From assembly GCA_024405155.1 (NCBI GenBank), contig JAKSPC010000006.1:1-64000 (forward strand): a DNA stretch of 64,000 nt. Direction: 5' to 3'. The notes beneath the pieces are model-generated. The model had not been told where the DNA came from. It ran no database searches and saw nothing but the letters and a program-made list of their open reading frames with translations. The stretch's first letter is position 1. Each line of letters begins with the position of its first letter. The translations under genes were made by a program, and so were the position numbers. Shown in pieces: positions 44,693 to 54,095 of the stretch. This stretch comes from Lachnospiraceae bacterium (GTDB lineage: Bacteria; Bacillota; Clostridia; Lachnospirales; Lachnospiraceae).

Positions 44693-45991
44693 TCAGTTGT
44701 TAAAGAACTCTTTGATCTGGTCATAGCCGTTTGCGGCGAGACCGTCTTTCTGGAACTTCTTGTTCTTTGCCATGGTGACGGTAAGGATCTGCTTTCCTTC
44801 CCCGCGGAGCTTCGTGGCTTCGGCAAGGATGGCGGCAAGCTTTTCGCTGTCCATGCCTTTTTCAATGAGCCAGGCTTCTTTTTCGCCGCTCCTTGTGAAT
44901 CCGTTTTCCGGATCGTCCATCAGGATGGTCATGATCCGCTCGAAACCGATGGAGAAGCCCACTGCCGGCACGTTGACGCCGGTGAATTTTCCCACCATCT
45001 TGTCGTAGCGTCCGCCGCCGCCCACGGAGGAACCGAAGGAGGCAAGCTTTATCTCAAAGATGGTGCCGGTGTAGTACCCCATGCCTCTTACCAGCGTGGG
45101 ATCGAATTCCACGCGGATCTTCCGGCCGGGCACGTTCATGACGGTATTCATGATGTCCGCCACGCTCTCTCCCGCTTCTTTGGCCGCGTCGGTACCGATC
45201 TTTCCGGTAAACTCTGCGGCACCTGCCGCGTCTTTTTTGCAGCCGTCCATGAGGGACCGGAGCTTTCCGATCTGCTCGGCGGCATATCCCATTTCGGCCA
45301 GTTCCTTATCCACGCCGTCGGCGCCGATCTTGTCGAATTTATCCAGCACCACCAGGATCCTGTCCGCGTCCTCTTCCGGCATGCCCGCGTACTTTACCAG
45401 CTCCATAAGGATCCGGCGGTCGTTGATCACGATGTAGTAGTCATATTTTCCGAATCCCATCCGGTCCAGCGCATCGGTGGTGGCCAGGATCAGCTCCTTT
45501 TCCGAAAGGTTGGTGGGATCGCCCAGCACGTCGATGTCGCACTGCATGAACTGGCGGAAACGTCCCTTCTGGGGCCTGTCCGCGCGGAACACGCTGCCCA
45601 TCTGCAGCGCCTTGAAAGGCTGCGGCAGAGATGCCGCGTTGGCTGCGTAATACCGGGACAGCGGTAGGGTCAGATCGTAGCGGAGGCCTTCCTCGCAAAG
45701 GACTGCAGCACCGGTGCCTTCTTCATCGGAAGCATCGGCGGAAGCCTTCAGATCTTCCACCGCCTTTTTAAATTTGTCGCCTCTCTTAAGGACTTTGAAG
45801 ATAAGCTTCTCATTGTCGCCGCCCTGCTTGGAAGTCAGGTTTTCGATGTGCTCCACCACGGGAGTCTCGATCTCCGTAAAGCCGTACTTTCTGTAGGTCT
45901 CGCGGATGATGTTCATGAGAGAACTGCGTATTTCCATCTCGCCGGGAAGTATGTCTCTCATTCCCGTGACGGGTTTCTTGATAAATGCCAT
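44693..45991 (-). CDS. hisS: histidyl-tRNA synthetase
   Basis: 432 residues, class II. GMRDILPGEM opens the protein; FRADRPQKGRFRQFMQCDID is motif 2; RGMGYYTGTIFEI and GGGRYDKMVGKF are the histidine-specific motifs; GFSIGFERIM is motif 3. The C-terminal anticodon domain is present. It lies 14 bases after ctpA and is followed by H element 3 and aspS. Confidence 0.97.
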   Translation of the reverse strand: MAFIKKPVTGMRDILPGEMEIRSSLMNIIRETYRKYGFTEIETPVVEHIENLTSKQGGDNEKLIFKVLKRGDKFKKAVEDLKASADASDEEGTGAAVLCEEGLRYDLTLPLSRYYAANAASLPQPFKALQMGSVFRADRPQKGRFRQFMQCDIDVLGDPTNLSEKELILATTDALDRMGFGKYDYYIVINDRRILMELVKYAGMPEEDADRILVVLDKFDKIGADGVDKELAEMGYAAEQIGKLRSLMDGCKKDAAGAAEFTGKIGTDAAKEAGESVADIMNTVMNVPGRKIRVEFDPTLVRGMGYYTGTIFEIKLASFGSSVGGGGRYDKMVGKFTGVNVPAVGFSIGFERIMTILMDDPENGFTRSGEKEAWLIEKGMDSEKLAAILAEATKLRGEGKQILTVTMAKNKKFQKDGLAANGYDQIKEFFNN

Positions 45992-46005
45992 GTTTCGTTC
46001 CTCTG

Positions 46006-47403
46006 TTACTGTTTTAATAACTTAAGCGTTTCCCTAAGCTGGTTGTCGATTCCGGGATCCGGCGCGCTGACGTCGATGCCGGTCTCTTCCAGTTCCTCGG
46101 TGGGCTCCACCCGTAGATCCGGTTCAATGCCCTTGCCGTGGATCTTGTCGCCGTTTGGCAGCACGTATTCGGCAGAAGTATACTTCATGCCGGAATTATC
46201 ATAAAGCATTCTGACGCTTTGTACAATACCTTTTCCGAAGGTGGTGAGGCCTGCGCTCTTATAGCCGTAGCTCTTCATGACTCCGGTGAATATCTCCGAG
46301 GCGGAGGCAGAGCTTTCGTCCGCCAGGATCACCAGGTCCAGGGGGGAGGAATGTCCGTCCCGGGCAAAGTACCGTATGGGATCCGCGGTACGGGACTCTA
46401 TGGTAAGCAGCAGCGTCTTTCCGTGATACAGGGTCGTGGCCTCCGCTCCGGTGTAGGTATCCAGATCGTCCGGCAGGATGTAATCCAGCATGTCAAGCGC
46501 CACGTTCATGTCGCCGCCGGGATCGGACCTCAAGTCCATGACCACGCCTTTGATATCTTCCTTTTCCATGGCGTCCACGGCTTCCCTGAATCCGGTCAGG
46601 GTCGTTCCCTCGAACTGCCGCACGAAAATGTAGCCGTATTTTTCGCCGTCCGACGTGAAAGTGGACCAGTACACGGTCTTATCGTCCAGTACACGGCGCT
46701 CCACGGTGAACATCTGTTTTCTGCCGTCCCGTAAGACTCCCAGTTCCACGGTGGTGCCTTCCTCGCCCTTTACGTGGTCGTTGGTGGCTTCGGAAAGGGG
46801 CATGCCCCTTAAGTCCACGCCGTCCGCTTCCACGATGATGTCCTTGTGACGGATGCCGGCCGCCTCCGCCGGTCCGCCCACGGTGACCGCTTCCACGAAA
46901 AGTCCCTGGGTCTGTTCGTCCACGGATACCGTCACGCCGATGCCCACGTAGGTGCCGCCGATGCTGGTCAGCTCGTCCTTCAGTTCCTTTTCCGTGTAGT
47001 AACGGCTGTAGGGATCCTGTTCCGACAGAGCGTCCACCAGGCCCCGGTAGATGCCTTCCGTCACTTCCTTTTTGTCCGCGTTGTAGTAGTATTCCTCGTC
47101 CAGGTAGTACTCCATCTCACGGATCTTGCGGTCGATCTCGTCCGTATTGAACTTTGCGGGATCGTTCTTGTGAAACCAGGAATAGGTGGGAAGCTTCACG
47201 GTAGCCTGCCCCACGCCGGGGATGGTCACCACGTAATAGCCTCTTACCAGCAGCACGACCAGAAGCGTAAGGAGCACCCCCAGGAAAAGCCCCAGAACGA
47301 ACTTCCAGTTATGCTTGTTTTCCTTTGCAGGCCTCCCGGTCTCTTGGACTTTTACTTCGGGCGTCTTGCTCTCTTCCTCGGGTCGTTTTTCTAATTCATC
47401 CAT
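46006..47403 (-). CDS. ctpA: S41 carboxyl-terminal processing peptidase
   Basis: 465 residues. A short cytoplasmic tail, a transmembrane helix (VLGLFLGVLLTLLVVLLV), then outside the membrane a PDZ domain (GLFVEAVTVGGPAEAAGIRHKD) and the protease core with catalytic Ser in DESSASASEIFTG and Lys in TTFGKGIVQS. The C-terminus has a putative peptidoglycan- or substrate-binding tail. Downstream of the PcsB/EnvC-like hydrolase by 12 bases, where it may process cell-wall proteins. Confidence 0.93.
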   Translation of the reverse strand: MDELEKRPEEESKTPEVKVQETGRPAKENKHNWKFVLGLFLGVLLTLLVVLLVRGYYVVTIPGVGQATVKLPTYSWFHKNDPAKFNTDEIDRKIREMEYYLDEEYYYNADKKEVTEGIYRGLVDALSEQDPYSRYYTEKELKDELTSIGGTYVGIGVTVSVDEQTQGLFVEAVTVGGPAEAAGIRHKDIIVEADGVDLRGMPLSEATNDHVKGEEGTTVELGVLRDGRKQMFTVERRVLDDKTVYWSTFTSDGEKYGYIFVRQFEGTTLTGFREAVDAMEKEDIKGVVMDLRSDPGGDMNVALDMLDYILPDDLDTYTGAEATTLYHGKTLLLTIESRTADPIRYFARDGHSSPLDLVILADESSASASEIFTGVMKSYGYKSAGLTTFGKGIVQSVRMLYDNSGMKYTSAEYVLPNGDKIHGKGIEPDLRVEPTEELEETGIDVSAPDPGIDNQLRETLKLLKQ

Positions 47404-47415
47404 ATCCTTCTCCTT

Positions 47416-48660
47416 TTAAGGAGCCACATATCCCAGGGGATCCACGTAGCTTCCGTCGATCCTCAGGCCGAAATGCAGGTGCGGCCCGGTGGAGTATCCG
47501 GTGTTTCCGGAAAGGCCTATCACGTCGCCTTTCTTCACTTCCGCGCCCACGCTCGTTTTGATCTCGCTCATGTGCATGTATACGGTGGCAGCGTCGCCGC
47601 CGTGGCTGATCATCACGTAATTGCCCGCCGACGCGGAATAGGTGGCGATGACCACTTCTCCGTCCGCGGCCGCCAGCACCTTATTGCCGGTCCCCACACC
47701 GATGTCGATGCCTTTGTGGGATGTGCTGGCTCCGGCCACCGGTGCCTCCCGGGAGCCGAAGGTACTGGTGATGCGGGAAGACGCGGGACAGGGCCAGGTG
47801 AAGGAAATGCTGCCCACGCTCTTTTTCACGTAGGTCTTTCCTTCCGCCTCCGCCTTCTTTCTGGCTTCCTCCTCCCGTTTCCGGATGGCGGCCTCCATGG
47901 CGGCGATGCTGTTCTCTTCTTCCTTTATGGCCTTCTGAATGCCGGCAATGTCACCGGCAAGCTTTTCGATCTCGTTTTCCTCGGAAGTGATCTTTGCCTC
48001 GTATTCCGAAAGATCCTTCTGCTTGGCTTCCTGCAGACCGGTAAGCTCCGCCTTTTCCTCGTCCAGAAGCCCCTTCTGCCCTTCCAGTACGGAAAGCGCC
48101 TCCGAAAGTTCCTGTTTCGTCTGCTCCGTTTCCGCTACCAACGTCTTGTATTCTTCCAGCTTTTTTCTGTCGTAGGCAGAGATCTTCCGCACGTACTCCA
48201 TGCGGTTTAAGAGATCTCCCAGAGAGCCGCTTTTGAAAAGTTTCGCCAGGCCGTCTCCGGTGCTGTTTTCGTACATATATCGGATACGCACCATCATGGA
48301 GCTGTGCTGCTCCGCCATTCTGACCGAGGCCTCGTTGTGCCGGGCTTCCACCTCCGCAATGGCTTTTTCCGTGGCGGAAATATCCGCCTCCAGAGACGCG
48401 ATGCCTTCCTCCGTGTTATGAAGCTTGCCGTCGATCTCACTGATATAGGCCGCCGCGTCGTTTTTCAGCTTCTCCAGCTCTTTTTTCTCCGCGTCCGCCT
48501 GCTTCTTCTTTTCCTGCGCCTTTTTCAGTTTTTCCTTGCTGTCCAGGATGGTCTTCCTGGACTTCGCAATCTCGTCCGCCTCCGTGGCATAGGTGCACAG
48601 GCAGCTCTGAGAAAGGGCCATCAGGGCGGCAAGCAGGATCAGTACTATTCGTTTCTTCAT
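47416..48660 (-). CDS. FtsEX-associated murein hydrolase (PcsB/EnvC-like, M23)
   Basis: 414 residues. Signal peptide IVLILLAALMALSQSCLC, then a long coiled coil (about 30-250) of the EnvC/PcsB type, then a LytM/M23 domain. HKGIDIGVGTG, HMSEI and GPHLHFGLRIDG give the Zn ligands H, D and HxH, so unlike E. coli EnvC it looks catalytically active. FtsX, encoded just upstream, probably gates its activity at the septum. ftsE-ftsX-hydrolase-ctpA is one tight run. Confidence 0.9.
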   Translation of the reverse strand: MKKRIVLILLAALMALSQSCLCTYATEADEIAKSRKTILDSKEKLKKAQEKKKQADAEKKELEKLKNDAAAYISEIDGKLHNTEEGIASLEADISATEKAIAEVEARHNEASVRMAEQHSSMMVRIRYMYENSTGDGLAKLFKSGSLGDLLNRMEYVRKISAYDRKKLEEYKTLVAETEQTKQELSEALSVLEGQKGLLDEEKAELTGLQEAKQKDLSEYEAKITSEENEIEKLAGDIAGIQKAIKEEENSIAAMEAAIRKREEEARKKAEAEGKTYVKKSVGSISFTWPCPASSRITSTFGSREAPVAGASTSHKGIDIGVGTGNKVLAAADGEVVIATYSASAGNYVMISHGGDAATVYMHMSEIKTSVGAEVKKGDVIGLSGNTGYSTGPHLHFGLRIDGSYVDPLGYVAP

Positions 48661-48661
48661 G

Positions 48662-49579
48662 TCACACCCTCAGATGACGGCCGATGGTAATAAACGATAC
48701 CACCATGCCCGTGCCAACGCCCATCAGAAGCCCCGCCAGTGCCATCTGCGGAAAGATCTCCGACAGCGGGATCAGTACCACGATATCTTTCAAAAATCCG
48801 GAGGAAGCCTGCAGGCTTTCCGCCAGGTACGTTTCCGCCCGGTGATAAATGAGCCTGACGGCGATCAGCGGGATCACCGTTCCCAGAATGCCGATCAGCG
48901 TTCCTTCCACCACGAAAGGTGCCCGGATCATGAGATCCGTGGCGCCGATCATGCGCATGATCTCGTTTTCCCGCCGGCGGAATGCCGCCGCCACGCTGAT
49001 GGTGTTGCTGATAAGGAATACGGTCACCGCGAACAGCACCCCTGTGATCACCAGAGACACCACATATACGGCCCGGTTCACCTTTTTCATGGAGGCCACG
49101 AATTCACTCAGGTAATTTACCTCCCGTACCCCGGGCAGGGACCGGATATAGGCCACCAGTTCCTCCTGTACGTCCACGGAAGCGGGGAACACTTCCAGGG
49201 AATCGGACTTTGCCAGGGGATTGTCGTCTTCGAAAGCTTTGGAAAGCTCTTCCTCCGCATCCCCGAAATACTCTTTTTTGAAACTCTCCCAGGCTTCGTC
49301 CGCGGAAATGTATCTCACCGCGTCCACACCGCCGTGATCGATGATCTTCTGACGGATGGTCGTCTTTTCGGCTTCCTCTGCGTCTTCGGCAAAGAAGACC
49401 GTGATGCCCACGCTGTTTTCCGCCTTGTGGATCATGCCCGTCAGATTGGTGACGATGGCCAGAAAGGCGCAGAACAGAAAGATGGAAAGTGAAGCCGTTG
49501 CCACGGAGGCAATGGTGAAAAGCGGCTTTTGCGCGAAGTTTTTAAAGCCCTGTTTGATGCAGTAGAGAAACGTGCTCAT
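48662..49579 (-). CDS. ftsX: cell division protein FtsX
   Basis: 305 residues with four membrane segments and a large extracellular loop between the first two (about 50-170), which is where PcsB/EnvC binds. FLISNTISVAAAFRRRENEIMRMIGATD is the typical MacB/FtsX region. It overlaps ftsE by 4 bases. Confidence 0.95.
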   Translation of the reverse strand: MSTFLYCIKQGFKNFAQKPLFTIASVATASLSIFLFCAFLAIVTNLTGMIHKAENSVGITVFFAEDAEEAEKTTIRQKIIDHGGVDAVRYISADEAWESFKKEYFGDAEEELSKAFEDDNPLAKSDSLEVFPASVDVQEELVAYIRSLPGVREVNYLSEFVASMKKVNRAVYVVSLVITGVLFAVTVFLISNTISVAAAFRRRENEIMRMIGATDLMIRAPFVVEGTLIGILGTVIPLIAVRLIYHRAETYLAESLQASSGFLKDIVVLIPLSEIFPQMALAGLLMGVGTGMVVSFITIGRHLRV

Positions 49580-50265
49580 AGTTCCGTTCCTCCCCTCAGG
49601 CCCGTGGGATAGTCTCCCACGATGGAGCCCTTCTCCATGTGGATCACCCGCTTCCCCATGGTGGTAAGCAGGTTTCTGTTATGGGTGATCACCACCACGG
49701 TGGTGCCCATTTCGTTGATCCTTGTAAGGAGCCGCATGATGTCTTCGGTGTTCTTTTCATCCAGGTTGCCGGTGGGCTCGTCTGCCAGGATGATGTCCGG
49801 CCGGTTCACCAGCGCTCTGGCAATGGCCACCCTCTGCTGCTCGCCGCCGGACAGTTCCTCCGGCATGCAGCGGTACTTGGCCGAAAGCCCGGTAAGCTGC
49901 AGGATCTTCGCCACGTTCTCCTTGATCTTTTCGGCCGGCACCCCTATGACGCGCTGGGCAAAGGCCACGTTTTCAAACACGTTCCGATCGTTTAACAGGC
50001 GGAAATCCTGAAACACCACGCCAAGATGCCTCCGGTACTGCGGAAGCTCTCTGCGCTTTATTTTGTTCATGACGGTGCCGTTTACCTCCACCAGCCCGTC
50101 CGTGGGCTTCACTTCTCCCGTGAGAAGCTTAATGACGGTGGATTTGCCGCTGCCGGACCTGCCGGCAATGAAGACAAATTCCCCGTCACTGATCTTGAGG
50201 CTCAGATCCTTTACGGCCCGTACGCCTTTGGTATAGGTTTTGTTTGCGTGTATCAGACGAATCAC
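49576..50265 (-). CDS. ftsE: cell division ATP-binding protein FtsE
   Basis: 229 residues. Walker A GRSGSGKSTVIKLL, signature ELSGGEQQRVAIARAL, Walker B ILADEPTGNLD, H-loop VVVITHN. Partner of FtsX; ATP hydrolysis drives activation of the cell-wall hydrolase at the division site. It starts 3 bases after the regulator gene stop. Confidence 0.96.
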   Translation of the reverse strand: MIRLIHANKTYTKGVRAVKDLSLKISDGEFVFIAGRSGSGKSTVIKLLTGEVKPTDGLVEVNGTVMNKIKRRELPQYRRHLGVVFQDFRLLNDRNVFENVAFAQRVIGVPAEKIKENVAKILQLTGLSAKYRCMPEELSGGEQQRVAIARALVNRPDIILADEPTGNLDEKNTEDIMRLLTRINEMGTTVVVITHNRNLLTTMGKRVIHMEKGSIVGDYPTGLRGGTEL

Positions 50266-50268
50266 TTT

Positions 50269-51351
50269 TTAGTAATCTATTTTCTTCATGTACTCCATGT
50301 ACTTTACTACCATCAGCGCGATCTTGAAGGTGATGGCGTCGTCAAAGGCACGGAGGTCCAGACCCGTGTTCTTCTGGATCTTGTCCAGGCGGTATACCAG
50401 CGTGTTTCTGTGAATGAACAGCTGGCGGGAGGTCTCGGAAACGTTCAGGTTGTTCTCAAAGAACTTGTTGATGGTGGTAATGGTCTCTTTGTCGAACTGA
50501 TCCGGCGTCTTTTCTCCGAAGATCTCGCGGATGAACATGCGGCACAGATTCAGGGGCAGCTGGTAGATGAGCCTGCCGATGCCAAGGTTATTGAAGGCCA
50601 CGATCTTTTTGTCCGCGTAGAAGATCTTTCCCACGTCCAGAGCCAGCTTGGCTTCCTTGTAGGATTTGGAGACTTCCTTGATCTCTCCCACCACGGCGCC
50701 GTAGGAGACCCGCACGTCCGCGCCTGCCTCGTTGAGATCACCCAGGAGCTTTTCGGCATAGGTACGGAGCTCTTTCACCGGATCGTTTTCCTTAAGCTCG
50801 TGCACGATGACCACGTTTTCCTCATCCACGGTGGTAAAGAAATCGCCGGGATACTGCACGGGAAGATCTCTAAGCGTCTCGCTCACCACGTTCTCATAGC
50901 CCGCCGCTTCCACGATGAATACGGCTCTCTTGGCGGCCAGGTCGATGTGCAAACGCTTTGCCCTGTTGTAGATATCGATCTGCAGAAGGTTATCCAGGAT
51001 CAGGTTCTTGATGAAGCCGTCCTTGTCCATCTTCTCCTTGTATGCGGCAGCCAGCGCTTCGATCTGATTGTGCAGGAGCGTAAGTGTCATCACCGCATTG
51101 GGCGTGTTCCTGGAAACGACTGCCACATACACGGTATCCGCTTCGTCCCGGCACCGGCTCATCATCACGTCATCGTTCTGATCTTCGGCCAGCCCGGATC
51201 TCACCATGTCACGTATCACTTCGGGATCCACGTTTGGCATGCTTCCGCCGGAAGCGATCAGCTTTCCGGTGGATTCGAAAACGGCTGCCGCCGCGCCGGT
51301 GGCTTTGACCGTGTTTTCAAGCGTTGTCTGTAAGACCTGATTCGAAACCAT
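50269..51351 (-). CDS. PucR/CdaR-type transcriptional regulator
   Basis: About 360 residues. The C-terminal helix-turn-helix LNVSETSRQLFIHRNTLVYRLDKIQ is the PucR/CdaR type. The centre resembles the degenerate GGDEF-like domain of that family (VRVSYGAVVGEIKEVSKSYKEA), and the N-terminus may be a ligand sensor (AAAAVFESTGKLIASGG). I start at the ATG at 51351 with GGAGGAAACA; a further 13 codons are open upstream. It lies directly before ftsEX, but its target is unknown. Confidence 0.82.
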   Translation of the reverse strand: MVSNQVLQTTLENTVKATGAAAAVFESTGKLIASGGSMPNVDPEVIRDMVRSGLAEDQNDDVMMSRCRDEADTVYVAVVSRNTPNAVMTLTLLHNQIEALAAAYKEKMDKDGFIKNLILDNLLQIDIYNRAKRLHIDLAAKRAVFIVEAAGYENVVSETLRDLPVQYPGDFFTTVDEENVVIVHELKENDPVKELRTYAEKLLGDLNEAGADVRVSYGAVVGEIKEVSKSYKEAKLALDVGKIFYADKKIVAFNNLGIGRLIYQLPLNLCRMFIREIFGEKTPDQFDKETITTINKFFENNLNVSETSRQLFIHRNTLVYRLDKIQKNTGLDLRAFDDAITFKIALMVVKYMEYMKKIDY

Positions 51352-51512
51352 TGTTTCCTCCATTTGTGTGCTGTTTACTGCAATGTGCACAAATCACGGT
51401 GATTATTTTATAACAAAATTATGCCGTTTGCAAGGATGTATATACAGAAACATCCAAAAAAGCAAACGGCAATTGTGCAAAAGCTATGAATCCGGCTTAC
51501 ACCCCTTCACTG

Positions 51513-51720
51513 CTATATGTCCACAGAGCCAAACTACCGCTCCGGACACGCACGACTTCGTACGCTGTATGTCCAAGCGGCCGAAATCCCTGCTGTGGAC
51601 ATGCGCTGCCTCGTTTGCTATATGTCCACAGAGCCAAACTACCGCTGTGGACACGCACGGCCCCGTACACTGCGTTTTCATAAAGCCGAATTCTCCGCCG
51701 CAGACATACAGAAAGGTCTA
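51513..51720. repeat. TGTCCAC inverted-repeat array
   Basis: The word ATGTCCA and its complement alternate F,R,F,R,F,R: TATATGTCCACAG/GGACA, TATGTCCAAG/TGTGGACA, TATATGTCCACAG/CTGTGGACA, followed by a weaker GCAGACATAC. Blocks GCTATATGTCCACAGAGCC plus CAAACTACCGCT are repeated at 51513 and about 97 bases later. Same architecture as the R elements, with a different word. It abuts R copy 3. Confidence 0.82.
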
Positions 51721-51722
51721 AT

Positions 51723-52003
51723 AACCGGCATGTGAGCCGCTTAGTTGTTTAAGCCGCTTCCGGCTCACATAAACACTCACGAAATTTTTGCCGATTTGGA
51801 CCTCTGAGGCCTTTACCCCCTTTCCGGCTCACATCACTCTCGAAAATCCTGCCGAAATCATCCCAAATCAGTTTACATAACTATTTTTATGTGAGCTAAA
51901 TGCCGGCAAAACGCGTCTCCGGCTCACATCCCGGTTTTTGGGCTTGGAACGCATGTGAGCCGGAACGGCCAAAATGCGTCCTGCGGCTCACATGGAGGTT
52001 TCT
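51723..52003. repeat. R element copy 3 (ATGTGAGCC inverted-repeat array)
   Basis: About 281 bp, with the same seven words in the same order as copies 1 and 2. The first hairpin has its own inner GCTTA..TAAGC stem. The internal blocks TTTTTGCCGATTTGGACCTCTGA and AGTTTACATAACTATTTT are nearly identical to copy 1. It lies in the 973-base gene-free gap between the PucR-type gene and mntP. Confidence 0.93.
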
Positions 52004-52026
52004 CACACAAACGCATGCACTCCTTA

Positions 52027-52214
52027 TTTCCAGGGCGCGTAAGCGCCCCATCGCATCCACTGGACGTCAGGGGAACTGCAGTTCCGCCTGCAAAGTGAGC
52101 ACGGAGTGCGAAGCGGCGCAGATGCGGAATGCAGTTTGCCAGACGGACACGCACAGCGATACCGTGGGTGCGAGCAAAGCGAGCAGCCAGGCGAGGTGTG
52201 CGGACCCGCGTACC
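52027..52214. repeat. E element copy 2
   Basis: Second copy of the element at 16065-16229, 24 bases to the right of R copy 3, as E1 lies to the right of R1. Left stem GGGGAACTGC, right stem GCAGTTTGCC, and the flanking pair GTC/GAC replaces GGC/GCC of copy 1. An extra GTGCGAGCAAAGCGAGCAGC insert lies before the conserved GGTGTGCGGACCCGCGT end. Confidence 0.87.
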
Positions 52215-52224
52215 AATGGACTAG

Positions 52225-52252
52225 AAAAAAATGCCCCGGCGAACCGCCGGGG
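52225..52252 (-). terminator. intrinsic terminator of the cvfB-mntP transcript
   Basis: CCCCGGCG and CGCCGGGG pair around a 3-base loop, followed on the minus strand by CA and a run of seven T. It is 73 bases after the mntP stop codon. Confidence 0.88.
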
Positions 52253-52324
52253 TTGTGTATTCGTTATTTTCGACAAAGTCTGAGCGCTGAGCCAGAAGAG
52301 TAACTGCCGGACGCCCCAGGCAGG

Positions 52325-52960
52325 TCACAGATGGGTGACGAAGATCTCTACGCCGATGAGGATAAGGATCACGCCGCCCAGAATGGAAGCTTTTCCGGAA
52401 AGGCGGGTGCCGAACTTCTTTCCGATGCGGATCCCCGCATAGGATATGATAAAAGTCACCACGCCGATGATCACGGTTTCCACCAGCGCATGGGAAAAGT
52501 CATATTCCGCAATAGTGAAGCCCACGGACAGAGCGTCGATGGAGGTGGCCACCGCCTGCACAAAGAGAGCCCACAGGCCAAGCTTTGCGGCGGGCTTTAC
52601 GGCGTCGGGGCCTTTGGCTTCGGCTGCGGGGGCGGCGCTTTCCGGCTGAGCCTCCTTACGGCTCTGCACGCCCTCGGCGATCATCTTGCCGCCGATCCAG
52701 CACAAAAGGATCAGCGCGATCCAGGGGATAAACTTCTGGATCTGCTGAAAGGTATTCATGGCGGTGTGCACCAACACCCAGCCGATGAGCGGCATCAGCG
52801 TCTGAAACACGCCGAAGGCCCCTGCGATCAGCAATTCCTTCTTCCGATCCATTTCCGGCTCATTGAGGCCATTGGCCATGGAGACCGAAAACGCGTCCAT
52901 GGCAAGTCCTATGCCGAACAGTATGCTGTTGACAAAAAACAGAATGCCCCAGTCCATCAT
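52325..52960 (-). CDS. mntP: manganese efflux pump MntP
   Basis: 211 residues, six membrane segments in two repeats. Acidic residues in the helices GLAMDAFSVSMANG and ATSIDALSVGFTIAEYDF are the metal-site pair of MntP. A central charged loop rich in Ala/Glu separates the halves. The manganese riboswitch often found before mntP is not present because the gene overlaps cvfB by 4 bases. Confidence 0.93.
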   Translation of the reverse strand: MMDWGILFFVNSILFGIGLAMDAFSVSMANGLNEPEMDRKKELLIAGAFGVFQTLMPLIGWVLVHTAMNTFQQIQKFIPWIALILLCWIGGKMIAEGVQSRKEAQPESAAPAAEAKGPDAVKPAAKLGLWALFVQAVATSIDALSVGFTIAEYDFSHALVETVIIGVVTFIISYAGIRIGKKFGTRLSGKASILGGVILILIGVEIFVTHL

Positions 52961-54039
52961 TTCTCACCGAGTCCTTTGGGGTTTGCGATCAGTTTTACCG
53001 TATCCGTCTCACGATCGATCTCAATGAGGCGCTTCTTGTAAAGTCCGCCCAGCGCACGCTTGAACTGGTTCTTGCTCATGCCGAAAACTTCCGCGATCAC
53101 TGCCGCGTCAGCTTTGTCCGCGTAGGGAAGCGTGCCGCCGTTTTCGGAAAGCTTTGCAAGGATCTTTTCGGCATCATTGCCGGAAGAAAGATACAGCTTT
53201 TCGCGGATCAGAAGATCCAGCTTGCCGTCATTTCTCACGCGCTGCACTCTGGCGCTCACTCTGTCGCCGTAGGAAAGCTTTTCGAAGATCTCCTGGCGGG
53301 GGATCATGCCGTAGATGTGGCCATCCACCGCCACGAAAGCGCCCATTTCGGGATTGATCTCGTAGACGAAGGCCTTCACCATATCGCCTTCTTTGTAGGT
53401 CTCGTTTTTATCCAGATGGTCGTACACCCGCATGGTGGCAGCTGTCCGGCCGGATTTATCCTTGTACATGTGCACCAGAAGCTCGTCTCCCGGCTCCGGC
53501 GTATGCTGCAGCTCCCGGAAGGGCACCAGCACCTCTTTCGGCATGCCGTTATTCACAAAAGCGCCGATCTTTGTCATGGCGGAAACTTTCAGCACGCCGG
53601 TCTGCCCGTCCTTCAGGATAGGCTCCCGCATGGTGGCAGTGATCCTGCCGCCCTTGTCCTCGTACAGCGTCACCTTCACCCGGTCGCCCGCGGCAACTTT
53701 CCTGGTCTGCTCGGAAAACGGCAGAAGCATCTTCACTTCCTGTTCTTTTCCGTCTTTTCCCTGCACGTGCGCCGTCAGGAATGCGCCGATGTCGCCGGTC
53801 TCCGTAACGGCAAGCTCCAGCGTATCGCCTTCCTTAAGGCCTTCCCGCACTTTGTGCACCACTTTGGAGAGTGCGGAGTTTCCGCCGCGCTTTCCCTTGC
53901 CGATGCCGGGCATGCGAACGTGCTCATCGCTTCCGGCATTGTCATTTTGCCCGAAACGCCCGCCGCGCTCTTCACGCTTTGCGGGGTAGTCGTTTCTCTT
54001 CTTTTCGTCCTTGTGTTCAAAGGGGTAATATCTTTCCAT
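52957..54039 (-). CDS. CvfB-like S1-domain RNA-binding protein with extended N-terminus
   Basis: 360 residues. About 80 extra N-terminal residues, rich in Lys/Arg/Glu/Gly (KREERGGRFGQN, GIGKGKRGG), precede the usual protein, which has three S1-like domains (TGDIGAFLTA, TKIGAFVNNGMPKEVLVPF, PEMGAFVAVDGHIYGMIP) and a winged helix (VFGMSKNQFKRALGGLYKKRLI). CvfB binds RNA and affects virulence genes in staphylococci. The upstream binding site is weak, so a later start is possible, but no better one is clear. Confidence 0.85.
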   Translation of the reverse strand: MERYYPFEHKDEKKRNDYPAKREERGGRFGQNDNAGSDEHVRMPGIGKGKRGGNSALSKVVHKVREGLKEGDTLELAVTETGDIGAFLTAHVQGKDGKEQEVKMLLPFSEQTRKVAAGDRVKVTLYEDKGGRITATMREPILKDGQTGVLKVSAMTKIGAFVNNGMPKEVLVPFRELQHTPEPGDELLVHMYKDKSGRTAATMRVYDHLDKNETYKEGDMVKAFVYEINPEMGAFVAVDGHIYGMIPRQEIFEKLSYGDRVSARVQRVRNDGKLDLLIREKLYLSSGNDAEKILAKLSENGGTLPYADKADAAVIAEVFGMSKNQFKRALGGLYKKRLIEIDRETDTVKLIANPKGLGEK

Positions 54040-54095
54040 TGTCTTTCCGTCCTTTCACTTGATGGTCGCCGGTACTTGTCCGGCAAGTTTTGTAA

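Noticed and set aside
51513..52003. CRISPR array
   Set aside because: The repeated words are only 7-10 bases, alternate in orientation, and the spacers are partly conserved between copies. No cas gene is present.
52961..53100. Manganese (yybP-ykoY) riboswitch before mntP
   Set aside because: mntP overlaps the cvfB coding region, so there is no leader in which it could lie.
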